Of a stretch of 64,000 bases of DNA, positions 33,498 through 45,399 are shown one piece after another (position 1 is the first letter of the stretch; each line of letters starts with the position of its first letter). Source of the stretch: Symsagittifera roscoffensis. Taxonomy: Eukaryota > Xenacoelomorpha > Acoela > Convolutidae. Below the pieces are notes generated by a model. That model had not been told where the DNA came from. It did no database searches and was given only the letters and a program-made list of their open reading frames with translations. A program made the translations under genes and the position numbers. The stretch is from contig NC_087065.1 in the NCBI RefSeq assembly GCF_963678635.1, forward strand, positions 32,060,373 through 32,124,372, in the 5' to 3' direction.

Positions 33498-36400
33498 AAA
33501 CCGAAATGAGAAAGTCAAGTGCGAGAAATGCGGTGATAGTTACAAGAGATCTGATGCTGCGAGACATCGAAAGAGATGTGAAAACAAGGATGAACAAAAG
33601 TTTCCGAATTGTAAATTGATGTCAAAGAAGATGGGAGAGATGGATTATTAGGTTGCGAAGAAGCATGCTCAAACAAGTTTGAAGCTGTCGGTGGTTTATC
33701 CTTCTTGTGAACAAGAGTTCCCAATTTACTACTCTCTCCAACAAAATCGGAGAAAGAAACCTGGAGCAAAACAACGGAAACCTAATGATACTGTAGCGGA
33801 CTTGAACAAGGTTGTGGAGGAAGAAGGGGAAGATGGTGAAAAATGGAGAGAGGAACTTGGTGCTTGCCAGAAAGGGAAGATGATGAAAAATGGAAAGAGG
33901 AACTTGGTGCTTATCAGGAAGTATTCAACAACCTTGAATCAGCTGCTAAAATCATCATTGCTCTGGGTTTTTTTCTTCGAAATGTTGAGACTGATGAATA
34001 TCGATATTTCTACGCCCATGAAAACAAGACTTTTTTTGAAAAATCCCATTTGCTCTGTACTAAGGCGGACTTGAGAACAATCCAAGGAATAGTGGAAAAA
34101 TTTGATATTGTGGAGCAATGTACCCAAGAACGTCAAAACACAAAATGAGGATTCGTAACGTTACAAATTTTGCTGCTTTGCTCAAAAATATCCCAATGAG
34201 ATGTCCGGATTCTGTCATATCTGAAACTTTACTACGACATAAGGAAGTGAACTGTCTTTTATCTAACAAAGACAGGGATCCATACGAAGATAATTTGTGT
34301 CTTTTACGCGCTTCTGCTATGTACATGAACGGACATAATGATCTCGACTCTCACACTACCAGATGATTTACAGAAATTTCATAAAAATCTGGTTATGATC
34401 CTAAAATTTTCGTGGAGTTTCTGTAGAAGACTTACCTATTGTCTAGGGAATTGTGCAAAAAAAACATCTTTATATATGATTTTGATATCCAAGAAGGAGA
34501 AAAAGCTCGACGAAGTATTGGCAGATTTGATAAAACAGTTAAACTACTGAGATTTAACAATCATATCATTCATACAGAAGGTATTGATTCTTTCTTCAAG
34601 TGTTTCCGGTGTCCTATTTGTGAAACTTTCTTCAAAAGATCTGAGTTTCTCAAATTTACCCGAAGAACGTGTATGAGCTTAGAAAAAACTTGCTTGAAAA
34701 GCAAGTAGGATTCAATCTTCCAGTTTCTGAAGATAACAAACTTTTTAATTATCTAGCAGTTTTCAATTTTGAGTCACTTTGTGTTCTTACAGTGGAAAAA
34801 AAAAAGAAACACAAACTACAACCTGAATTGGAAAACATGTTCCAATTTCAGTCTCTATACACTTTAATCTGAGTGATGAACCCATCTTTTTGTACAACAA
34901 GGACCCACAGAACGTAATTATTGATTTTGTAACCAAAAAAGAGCTGTTGGCTGAGCAAAGTAAGCTCGAGATGAGAAAAAAAATCCAAAATGTTGAAATA
35001 GCTGTCAATGAGGGAATGAGAAATATCTTTGATCAGCTGGACTAACGAGGTAAAAAGAATTCAAGCAACGAGTTTGAGTACAATTACGAATGAATTGGAG
35101 AATCCGGAGAAGTTGAAATGTCAACACAATTCTTGTGAAAGCAGAAAAGTCAGCTCACTGATTTGAAACAACATCGGGAGAGATAGGTTAATACCTTACC
35201 TGTTTTTATATTTAACAGCGGTGGATATGATTTGAATTTGATCAGGTCCTGCTTAGTCTTTTATTTGATTCGCGATAAAGAACAAGAAACATCAGTCATC
35301 AAATAAACGAACAATTTGATTTCCTTCAAGTTTGGAGATGTATAATTTATCGATATAATGAAGTTTTTGGGAGGTGCAACTACTCTGGACTCCTTTCTCA
35401 AAGCCTGTAAGGCTAGCGAAACGATAGGATTCTTTCCCTATGAGTGGTTTGATAACCCAGACAAACTTGACCTTCCTGGATTGCCGCCGTATGACGCCTT
35501 TTTCAGTAAACTTAGATACAACAATCCTCTAGACAAAGACTTTATTGTTTATGAGAAGCTTAGAAAGAGTGGGCTTGACGAACAACAGGCCCTGAAAAAG
35601 CTTCAAATCAAGAATGTTCCTCCATCTGGTTTGGATAATTACAATTACTTACAAGAGACTTGGAAGAAAAATGGAATGACAGTGTTCAAAGACTTTTTGA
35701 AGTGGTACAACAACAAGGATGTAGTTCCAACCCTTGAAGCAATGCAAAAAAAAAAATTCAGTTTCATCATAACAAGGGACATGTTGACATGTTGAAACTT
35801 CGATGTTCACTTCGAAATCTAGCAAACATATGTCTACATATATCTACAAATTACAATTTATATCCTTTTTGCGAACGTGATAAAGATTTGTGTGAAAAAA
35901 TACGAGAAGACATGACCGGTGGGTCTTCTCTTGTATTCACTCGAAAAGCTGTAGTTGATAAAACATTTATCAGAAGTTCATCGAAGGTTTGTGAATCAAT
36001 CGTTGGAATTGATGCATGTCAGCTATACCCCTTCTCAATGTGTCAAGATATGCCAACAGGACTGTACACGAGATGGGAGTTTAACAATTATATGCGAAAC
36101 ATCAAGACCAGAAAGTAAAATTGAGATTATTTTCACATCTGGTAAGAAAAAATCTTTTGTTTTATTGTTGATGGTTACTGAGATCAGTGTAAAACAGTAT
36201 TTTAAGCAATCGGATGCTACTATTGTTCTGTCAAGAAGCTCGTCCCTCTTTAATAGAACAGGATATTGAGCGAGGAAACAAGAAGAGAGATGAATGATAT
36301 GCGACGAGAATACATTGAAGAGAAAGGATACAAAGTAGAAGAAATGTGGGAGTGTGACTGGTGCGAAAATTTAAAAACCAATGACAAGATGAAAAATTGT

Positions 36401-38439
36401 GTCAGAACCCATTTTCCTTACAAAAGAATTCTTGCTACAGACATCCTCCTAGCGAGAAGAAAAGATGCATCACTTTTTGTTTATGTTCAATACGATTTAG
36501 TTGTTCCAGATGATCTGAAATCAACTTTTCAAAAACACCGAGGTTGGAAGAAACAATATTGGAGACTACATGAAGAGTTCTGCAATCGAGAACGAAATGT
36601 TAAAACATCCTCAGAGAATGCTGATATCTAGTTTCAAGGTAGCAACTGGAACAGTTATAACTCCTGTCTTCATTTTTGATTTGGAATTCGGATTGCAGTG
36701 CACTAAATTTTACCGTTTTGATCAATGTTCTCCTCAAAAATGCAATAATAATTTCGTTCAGTCAGTGGTTGTTACTCGAAGAGAAGGAGTCGAGAACCCT
36801 TTATCGTTAGTTGTAGCAGAAACAAGGAAACTTTTGGTTATTTCTTCGTAAGGAAATCAGTTCATGGATAGATCCAGGCATACAATTACGAAGTATCTGA
36901 ACGGTGAAAAATCCCATAAAGCGACCAATGAGCCATTTTTCATAAGATTGAATACAGTTGAAAAAGATTTGCATAAGGTGGAGTTGTTGAAATTAACTAT
37001 TGAACACAGAGAACCCATCATTGTTGGGTTTTTCATTCTGCAGTATGCAAAGCTGAGAATGTTGCAACTCTACTATAACTTCTTTGACAAGTTCTGTGAT
37101 GTAAATAAATTTGAAGAATTGGAGTTGGACTTAGCTCTTGTGGAAGACTTATTACTTTCACTTTACTTAGTTCTTGTGGAAGAAAGTTTGTACGACTGTA
37201 TCTAACTAGAAAAAAGAGACATTTTGGAAAAAATGAGGAAAAATGACTGCAGAGACTCTTTCAAGGCAGATGCAAACTCTAATAGTTTCTTCATTGGACG
37301 TGTTGCAGTATCCATAAAAAGCATGATAAGCGGGAACTGGGACTTTTCAAGAGGAACTTAAATGTACAGAAATGCTGTGTTTGTGTGTGTGTGAACACAG
37401 AGAACCCATCATTGTTGGATTTTTCATTCTGCAGTATGCAAAGCTGAGAATGTTGCAACTCTACTATAACTTCTTTGACAAGTTCTGTGATGAAAAAAAA
37501 TTTGAAGAATTGGAGTTGGTCTTAGCTCTTGTGGAAGACTTATTACTTTCACTTTATTTTGTTCTTGTGGAAGAAAATTTGTACGACTGTATCTAACTAG
37601 AAAAAAGAGACATTTGGGAAAAATTGAGGAAAAATGACTGCAGAGACTCTTTCAAGGCAGATGCAAACCCTAATTTCTTCATCGGACGTGTTGCAGTGTC
37701 CATAAAAAGCATGATAAGCGGGAGCTGAGACTTTTCAAGAGGAACTTAAATGTACAGAAATGCTCTGTTTGTGTGTGTGAACACAGAGAACCCATCATTG
37801 TTGGTTTTTTCATTCTGCAGTATGCAAAGCTGAGAATGTTGCAACTCTACTATAACTTCTTTGACAAGTTCTGTGATGTAAATGAATTTGAAGAGTTAGA
37901 GTAGGACTTAGCTCTTGTGGAAGACTTAATACTTTCACTTTACTTAGTTCTTGTGGAAGAAAATTTGTACGACTGTATCTAACTAGAAAAAAGAGACATT
38001 TGGGAAAAATTGAGGGAAAATGACTGCAGAGACTTTTTCAAGGCAGATGCAAACTCTAATTTTTTCATCGGACGTGTTGCAGTATCCATAAAAAGCATGA
38101 TAAGCGGGAGCTGGGACTTTTCAAGAGGAATTTAAAAGTACAGAAATGCTCTGTTTGTGTAGCAAGATTTATTGTTGCTATGACAACAAGTCAGATAAAT
38201 TCAAATTCAGTGCCTAAGGATTGAATAAACGAGTTCTAGAAGATTCTGGAGACGGATTCAATTCAAAGTACACGAGAGTTCTTGATGAAGAAATCAACCT
38301 AATATCTACAAACAGAGACTTCAGAACCGTGAACCATATGGTGGCCACATATGAGCAAACAAAGAAAGGACTTAACTATTTTTATCCAAAAAGACAAGTT
38401 CAAGCTGTTAAAATCTATACAAAATCATTGAATTTATAA
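33498..38439 (+). pseudogene. Polinton protein-primed family B DNA polymerase, heavily damaged
   Basis: In order: zinc-finger-like N-terminus (33500-33720); Exo I block at 34762-34776 reading FNFES, with Asn where the catalytic Asp of D-x-E is expected; Exo II at 35214-35243 (NSGGYDLNLI), intact; the TLDSFLKACKASETIGFFPY and LPPYDAFFSKL blocks (35380-35510); motif A at about 36005-36060 (GIDACQLYPFSM, DMPTGLY), intact. Motif B near 36825-36855 is disrupted (KLLVISS followed by TAA). The motif C region is triplicated at 37002-38164 and no DTDS remains. The end, YEQTKKGLNYFYPKRQVQ to the TAA at 38439, is well preserved. At least a dozen frames make up the gene. It would replicate the element from its terminal repeats by protein priming. 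Confidence 0.85.
37002..38164 (+). repeat. Triplicated 0.39-kb segment in the polymerase palm region
   Basis: GAACACAGAGAACCCATCAT starts copies at 37002, 37393 and 37779 (periods 391 and 386). Each runs to a TGTTTGTGTGTGTG tract where the next begins, so a GT microsatellite lies at each junction. Copy 3 has an extra TAG (GAGTTAGAGTAGGAC). Each copy encodes FFILQYAKLRMLQLYYNFFD and a degenerate motif C. Confidence 0.95.
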
Positions 38440-38520
38440 GTAATGATGCAAATTAATAAACTTAAGAAAAATGATTAATGTAATAAGCTTTCCACGAAGC
38501 AGTAACTTGTTGGTGTTTTT

Positions 38521-38573
38521 AATAAAGTTGCGGTAAAAATCAAATACGATGCAATGATTTTTACCGCAACTTT
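38521..38573 (+). terminator. Polyadenylation signal and perfect 18-bp hairpin behind the polymerase
   Basis: AATAAA occurs at 38455-38460 and 38521-38526. Overlapping the second is a perfect inverted repeat, AAAGTTGCGGTAAAAATC at 38524-38541 and its exact complement at 38556-38573, with a 14-nt loop. The hairpin sits directly inside the inner edge of the right terminal repeat and has no counterpart inside the left one. It could mark 3'-end formation or act in replication; both are inference. Confidence 0.5.
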
Positions 38574-39093
38574 GATTTTGATACGAACTTTCAGCAGATT
38601 TCAGCCTTGTTTCAGGTAGATAAAAAGAAAGATCATCTAATCATCTAATAATTAAGGTCGAATTATAACAAACTTTATCGTGTTTTGTATCTTTTTAAAA
38701 ACGAAATAAGTTTTTTGATTAAAAAAACTCAATTTTTGCTCAAAAAGTATTACCATTGACTTACCATGTACCAAAAAAACTAAATAAAAGAACCCATTCC
38801 ACAACCATCGAATAATTTAAAAATAATTTTTTTTCCAATTAGATAACGCGCTCCGAGTTTTTTAAGAATATTCACACAAAAACCAAAAAAAAGTCGTTTT
38901 TCTGACCATTATCTTACCATCACACAAACCACAATACTTTACGATCGGTATTTGCTATCTTAAAGCATCGTAGACTCTATACCCAATCTTAAAACATAGC
39001 GAGGTCGACCCGAAATCTGTAACGTATCTTAATACATGGGTTCAGCCGCGCACCCCTTCCCCCTCCCCCACTTAACCTCCAACATCTACTACT
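38574..39093 (-). repeat. Polinton right terminal inverted repeat
   Basis: Reverse complement of 13310-13830. The outer end reads CCTCCAACATCTACTACT, then the target duplication TATGTT. Compared with the left copy it has small indels, for instance an extra AAGGGG in the G-rich block. Confidence 0.9.
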
Positions 39094-39399
39094 TATGTTG
39101 CATAACTCCAAGTAACATCGCCGCTGTTATGTCGAAAGTCCTTGTCCCAATTGATTGTGACTATTACTTGGCAAAAACATGTTCCATTACACCATATAAC
39201 ACCGCCGCTATGATCATGTCTGAAACAGTACGTTCTTAAGATTGCATTAACATTGAAAGCTCCAGGTACTCATTGAGTTCTAGGAATCAATTTTAGATTC
39301 CATCAAATAACGTAGTTTTTACACTCGTAGCTAGACTAGAACAAGGTGGGAGAACGCATGTGAGGATGTTCGAAACGTAAAAGCGTTAAAAGACTGTAT

Positions 39400-39560
39400 T
39401 GAGTTATGTTCGAGGTTTAACTCATAGAGTAATTTCGGATAGGATACAAATAAGTGGGTTGTTAGTTAGATGGATCATGATTGGTTAATATTAAATCTTT
39501 TATAGTGATAAAATATCTAATTTATAACCAAAAATAAAATGTAGTTTAGATCTGGTTCCA
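39400..39560 (-). repeat. 3' LTR of the gypsy element, internally deleted (161 bp)
   Basis: It has both ends of the 410-bp LTR but lacks about 250 bp: TTCGGATAGG is followed directly by ATACAAATAAGTGGG. The GTAT target duplication precedes it. The tract read on the minus strand just before it, ACACCGGATTGG, is the purine-rich candidate for plus-strand priming. Confidence 0.85.
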
Positions 39561-42502
39561 CCAATCCGGTGTTTACAAAGTTTTGAATCTTTTATCTTCT
39601 ATCTGTGATGAAGGATGGATGATGATCGTTGGTATTTGGCGAGCATCATTTCTTGTTTCGTTCTTGGAGAAGAAAGCTCCAGAAAACTGGAATCGTCGAT
39701 ATGAAGTTGTTAGCTATTTGTTCGACGATGACTGCGACCGCCGGTGAAATCAATCTGATTTCAAGATGGTTTGCTATGATTGCTTGTTCTGCTTTGGTGG
39801 AGAACTGATCGAGTGTCACTCTTGTCTGGGAATGGCGTGAAGATTGTGTTTGGAGGGAATGCCTTGCAACTCGGATCTGTACGTATACTTGAACATAGAG
39901 GTGGTCATTGGTCTGATTCAATGAAGTCTTTTTCTGCGAAGTCAAGTCGTACTCTAAATGCTTTTTGAGTCGTGATTGTGGGCGGCATATCGGTTGTGTT
40001 TAGCTTTTCTGTAGGTTGAGTGTGATGAGGTCGTCTAGTCTTTGGATGCTCATCTTTGTGGTTGTTTGTGGTCTATGTTTTGCATATTATAATTTAAATT
40101 TTATAAAATTTTGTAAATTCAATTTTTTAGTTATGATTTTGGTTAATTGTTTTCGCAAAAGCGTTTTAATTTTATTTCGGTTTTTTTCAAGAGTTACTAA
40201 CCTTTGAGTACTTCTTGTCAAAAACATGATGTGGTCACAAAGCGTGGATGTAGCACCGTGAGTTAGGTCGGCTATAGAGCATGCTGGTGGGTTAGGCCAG
40301 GAGTGGGAGTATGATTTTATGCTGGTTTTTTGAGGGGTCCTGTTTTTTGCTAACGTTTTTGTAATATTATTTCTTGTTTTTCTCTTGTTAATTTGGTTGT
40401 GTCCTCTTCTCAAAACTCGAAATGTTTTTTGTTTGGGTTTGTCTTGCGACTTTTTGGTGTTTTAACATTTTTTCAGACTTGGTAATAGTCTTCAAAAGAA
40501 TAAATTATCCAGTTTTAAGCAGGTTTAATCCGGTTTGGGTACCGTAGGCGTTCTTTCTTAGTCATGATGTTAGTTTGTGGTTTATGGTGTTTAGTTACCT
40601 GCGTTGGTTAGTTTGGTTATTATATAATTCCATTCCAACCGAGTTAAAGGAAAGTTGGAAAAGTGTTATCGCTTGTTTAAGTTGTTGTTAGTGCAAACTT
40701 AAAACTTAAATTCATTATTTTAAACAATTCTTCGTGGGCAAATTGTGCGATTGTGGATAGAATTCTTGTGCGGGTGAACAGAAGAAATATAAAAGGTAAG
40801 TACTGCATTTCTTTGTATAAATTTACTACTTTAAGATTAATTTTTTCTGCTATGTGGGGGTTGAAAATTATAAATTGATTGTCATCGTATTGAATTTTAC
40901 TACATTAAGGGAAATAATTTATAGATAAATTAATGCTTTGGAATTGAATTGTACTGCATCATTTAGTGCTGTAGGTTTAATAGAGTTTATTATTAAACAA
41001 CAGTCTGTATTTTTATTTGTTTTTCTTCTTTTTGTAAGTGTCATGGTGTGAAGGCTAAAGAAAATGTAAATTACTTATAAAGAATGGTTAGTTTTTATTT
41101 TAAATTAGTTAGTTTTTAAATATTAAACTCATACTCGTCGGGAAAAAAAGCCATTAGGGAAAACATCATGAATAGCATCTGATGTGGTTAGTAATTTCGC
41201 TAGTATGCGTATGATATTTTTAGTTTGGAGCAGTGGCCAAAGCAATTGAAGTGCTTTTATTTATGGTTTTTAGTTTTTCGGTGCCTACTGCAAATTCATG
41301 AGGCGTGTTTTGAATTAGATTACAAATTTTATGATTTTATTTAGTGTTGTGGTTGAATTCTAAAATGGGTACTTTTATATGTTGAATATATTCACGCAAG
41401 ACTATTAGGGGACGGGATTCTTAGTCGTTGAAAGTCTTGGTGAGGGGACAAAATTTATACATCTGGAAGATTGGGTCATAATTCCGGAGGATGCCTTGAA
41501 GGTTAGTATTTTTAATACAATACAAGGAGTTTAAGAAAAACGGCGATGTGTATTTAGAATTGATAAACTGAAATATGTGGTGGGGTTGTCGTGATGGTGT
41601 GTGTAAATGAAAATGAATCTGGATAAAACGATAATAAGTATAGGTGTGTGTTTGTTTACTTCGCAACATGATGTCGTGTGAACAGTGCAAATCACGTTTT
41701 TTTTGGCGTGAGGAAATGAAAAGTTATGAAAATGTTTGAAAGTTTTCGTGAAATGTTTCGCATGCTTGAATGTCTGACAATGCATCCGAAATAATATGAT
41801 CATGCTTTTTATCTAGTATGTTAAGTGTGAATAAGTAGGGTGTTTTAATGAAGAATTTTTCTGTTAATTGTGGGTTTGCATACTGATCGTCGTCAACAAA
41901 CTGGTCTTGATTAGATCTAATGATGTTATGATCACAATATTCAATTGAAAAATCGTAAGCTCGGGGTGCAGTGAATGTTTTAGTAGTTTTTTATATCCTA
42001 CGTATGTAAATTGTCGGGTTGTGAATGATGTGGTTAATCTGAATAATTCGTCCTTGTTTCTCTCAATATCTTTTGTGGTGTTACAGAGTGGTAGCATAAG
42101 GGGGTTAGTAAAAATATAATAAGCTGTCCAATGAGGTGTGGGTATTAATACATGTTCATCTACAAAATGACGTGGTTCAGGGTTAGGGTCGGATTGGTTT
42201 AGTGTATATTGGAGGAATAAAGGTAGGGTTATTTGAAGATAATTTGTAGTGTTTATGTGGTCTGGATGGTTTACGTATTCTCGGGCGTTTCCGGGTTTAG
42301 ATGGAAACGGGTGATTTGGGAATTAACGTTTAAAGGTTCTATAAGCTCGGTTAGTACTAGTGGATGATTCTGTTGATGTGCATGATTGAGCTAGTGATGG
42401 AGTATTATCTGAAATTGGTGTAGGTGTTGGTGGATTTGATGATGCGATTGTTGATGATAGTTGGTGAATAGTGAGAGTGTGGGGAGATAGTAACTGTTGT
42501 TG
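39561..42502 (-). other. 3' non-coding region of the gypsy element
   Basis: About 2.9 kb between the envelope-like region and the 3' LTR with no recognised domain. The part next to the LTR (39561-39890) is also found at 9957-10266 and, in reverse, at 1-110. Open frames at 40087-40413, 41421-41803 and 41864-42097 are low-complexity or shadows. A long 3' tail of this size is unusual and may hold a decayed accessory gene. Confidence 0.5.
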
Positions 42503-45042
42503 TTAGGTTATAAAGTTATCTAATTCATTAGAAATTTGAAAATTATCTGGGGAATTGTTGATTGATCGTTCATAAAGAAATGGGGAGTAAGTTGGGGTCG
42601 CTTGAGAAGGGGTGTAGGGAGATGTACATTGGTTGAAAAGTTTGAAAAGTTTGAAATGGGGTTTTGAGAAGGTTGAGGAGTTGGTCTGGGTGTGGGTAGA
42701 TGGGGATGGTTCGGAGTCTGCAAATTCATCGGAAGTTTCTACATCGGAGTTATTAAATTGTGATATCGTTTGAAAAACTGTGATATCTGAGTTAGTATCA
42801 GAATTCATGCCTGATGATGTATTAGTTTGTGGTAAATCAGGTGGCGGGAAAGCAAAAAGTGGGATAATATGGACTGGATTTTGGAGCTTGGCAGGGTGGG
42901 AGTTTGATCGGTGGAGTGATTCAATTTGTCTGCTCATCGTGGGCTGAAAAAAATGATAATTTTGGGTCTGAAAAGTGGTGGTATTGGGCTGTTCAATAGT
43001 TTGTTCATATGTATCGTCGTTTTGGGGGTGTTGTGTCACTATATGTTGAATGGGGCTTTGTACGTGACTTGGTCTTAAGTTTGGGGGGTTTGTGATTGCT
43101 AAGTTCCTAAAATTTCGTGAGACTAATGATAATGGATGGTTATGATGGAAATTTGGTAAGTGTGGTGCTGTAGGTAATGCATTTGTATTATTGTTTGAAT
43201 CGTCGTATGTGTTCGGGTTTGTTGATAGTTTTGTATTGTATTCTTTGATTTGTGCATCTATGAGGATTTTATTTATTGATGATGAAAATATTCCAAAAAA
43301 TCCTGCAAATAAAATGCGTGCTAGGCTTGCTTGTCGATTTACGTGTGTGTGTATTGCACATGTGTTATAGATTCCTTTTAGTAATGAGAAAAGAAATCCA
43401 ATAAAGTTAAACATAGCGTATAAGATAGTCAATCTTTCTAAGATGTAATGTGGCCATCCTAGAAAGGCAATGATTTTGTTTTTTAAGGTTACAAAACTAA
43501 ACAAAAATTATTGGTGGGATATTTTGTGGTCTGCATTTTTTGCCGTTTAAATTTATGTAATCTTTAATATTTTTAATTTATCCGCTGTAGTCTTGAATAT
43601 AATTGTCTGAAAATCCTGCGGTTTCTGCAAGTTTTCCTAAATTTTGATCTATCGATTGTTGTTGTATGGTGTCCATTTGTACTAGTAGTTCCTGAAAATG
43701 TTGTGTACGAATGTGATGTTGTATATCGGGTGAAAAATTTTTCAATGGTTGCTTTTTTGTTGGGCATGGTGTGAGTAGGTAGTATTTTTCTTCGTCGAGG
43801 TTTAATTGTACGACGTTCGGGCTATTTTCTGATCCACATGGGACTGCGGTATCCCAAAAATTTGTTCGTCTTGAAAGTGTATCAACAAAATGAACTTTAT
43901 TTTTATAGAATATCGGGATTCGTTTGTGACAACGCTAATCTTCAAAAACATATAATGGTGATACTTTTTTGGTGCAAGTATAAAACCATAAAATATTTCC
44001 CTCAAAGTCAAGGAAGTTTGATCTATTTCCGGATATTAAATATCATGCGTAGGGTATTTTTAGAACTGCTAGTGCGAGTGATTGTAGAATCTGATTTCTT
44101 TCCAATTCACATTGTTGATGTAGTGTTTCTAGTTCTGAAAACGACATTTCTTGAAAAATTCTACTAATTGTGTAGTCTAATTTCATATCTAAGTGGATTT
44201 CGCCGAAATATGTATTATTCATTAGTGATAATTTTTGTAATCGTGTGCTTTCAGTGTCTCGTGGTTTCATTTTTCCACCAGAATTTCCTGTGTTTTTTAG
44301 GAGGTTTACTGGGATGTAAGATGTTCCTTCATTAGGAGGGTGTGTTATATGGGGGGTATATTTTAGATTTCCAGTGTTCATATCGAAACCTTCGTTGTAT
44401 TCGACAAGTATTTCGGAACATTGTGTTTTGTTATTAACATGCAAATTCTGTTTCATGGTAGATTTGAAAACGTGTTTATTTATTTTCTATATTGTGAATG
44501 TTCCTAAATTTAATATTGCGGCTTCTTATTTGACTTGGATTGACATTGTCAAATGAGATGGATTCAATGAAATGTTTTTCATGGAATTTTATGATTCGAG
44601 CGTGGAATTTTGCTATTTGAAATGTTGTACAAGTATCTTTGGGAAACCAAACAATTGTTGCTTGTGTCCTTGTTCTAGGGTCAGAATAGCCTTGATCATT
44701 TTTGCAAGGTAGTCTGATGCCTTGATAAATTACAGTTTTATCTTTTAAATCTCGTGTGAGTTGTATTTTTTCGAGTTGTATTTTCCGGTCAAAAAACAAT
44801 TTTTCTTGGTAACCTTTATCTTTTGTGTCTGCTTTGCAGTTTGAAGGATTATTTATTCCAATATGTGGTGTCCAGTGTTTGTCGTGAATACCATAAGTTA
44901 GTCGTCCATGTTCGCCGTTGTATAGATATCTTTCGTCTAGTTTAATATGTCCTTGATATCTTTCAAATTCTGCTTGATGTACAGAGTCTGCGAAGACTTG
45001 AAAGTTTACTATTTTTCTGTTTGATTTTTTATTCTTTGTCAA
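42503..45042 (-). pseudogene. Envelope-like region of the gypsy element, broken
   Basis: Downstream of pol, a first frame of 188 codons (45042-44476) has cysteines and no membrane segment. Fragments follow at 44456-44043, 44011-43802 and 43767-43573. The 333-codon frame 43504-42503 starts with two hydrophobic stretches (residues about 25-45 and 70-85) and then a long tail rich in Pro, Thr, Ser and Asn. Position after integrase, large ectodomain-like part, membrane-spanning segment and tail fit a retroviral-type envelope. I cannot place it in a fusogen family. Frameshifts separate the parts, so no complete product is encoded. Confidence 0.55.
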
Positions 45043-45399
45043 GTTTAGTCTGAGTAGTTAGTTTTTACAATCTTCGGGACTTAGATGTAAAAGTCTTTCT
45101 ATATTACTTTGGTAGATTGATTCGTGATCAAGTCGGTTTTTATTTTCATTTGAAACTTGTTGACAATGTACTTTCTTTTCGGAAATTGTTGCTGTAAATT
45201 TATAGCCTGTTAGTATTGTTGCTCGGGCTTTTGAGTATAATGTTGCTACTATGTTTGTGGTTTCTATAGCTTGTGGTTCTGATTCGCATTGTGTTACTTA
45301 GTTTATTGCATATTTGTGTAGCGTTTTTTGTTCATTTTCTTCACAATCGTAGTGTGTTACTAACAAATCCTGAGGTCCTGTGCGAGGAGATGGATTTTT

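Larger units (their letters stand above)
30600..34268. repeat. 1.84-kb tandem duplication around the polymerase 5' end
   Basis: 30600-32440 and 32441 to about 34268 are direct repeats at an offset of about 1841 bp that grows slightly through small indels. The unit spans the start of the minus-strand ORF, the shared intergenic promoter region and the N-terminal part of the polymerase ORF. The first unit ends CTAACAAAGAGATCAGGTG at the junction; the second continues CTAACAAAGACAGGG into the rest of the polymerase gene. Confidence 0.95.
13310..39093. mobile_element. Polinton/Maverick DNA transposon, 25.8 kb, degenerate
   Basis: The element has about 520-bp terminal inverted repeats and is flanked by TATGTT at 13304-13309 and 39094-39099, matching the 6-bp target duplication of Polintons. 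The right end, read inward, starts AGTAGTAGATGTTGG; the left end reads AATATTAGATGTTGG, one change away from the usual AG start. Inside are the family's hallmark genes: retroviral-like integrase, protein-primed family B DNA polymerase, A32-like packaging ATPase, double jelly-roll major capsid and a penton-like protein. A cysteine protease was not found. Four tandem duplications inflate it. All genes carry stops or frameshifts, so it is almost certainly immobile. Confidence 0.9.

Noticed and set aside
42520-42729. 69-codon minus frame inside the envelope-like tail
   Set aside because: It is an alternative register of the proline-rich tail encoded by 43504-42503.
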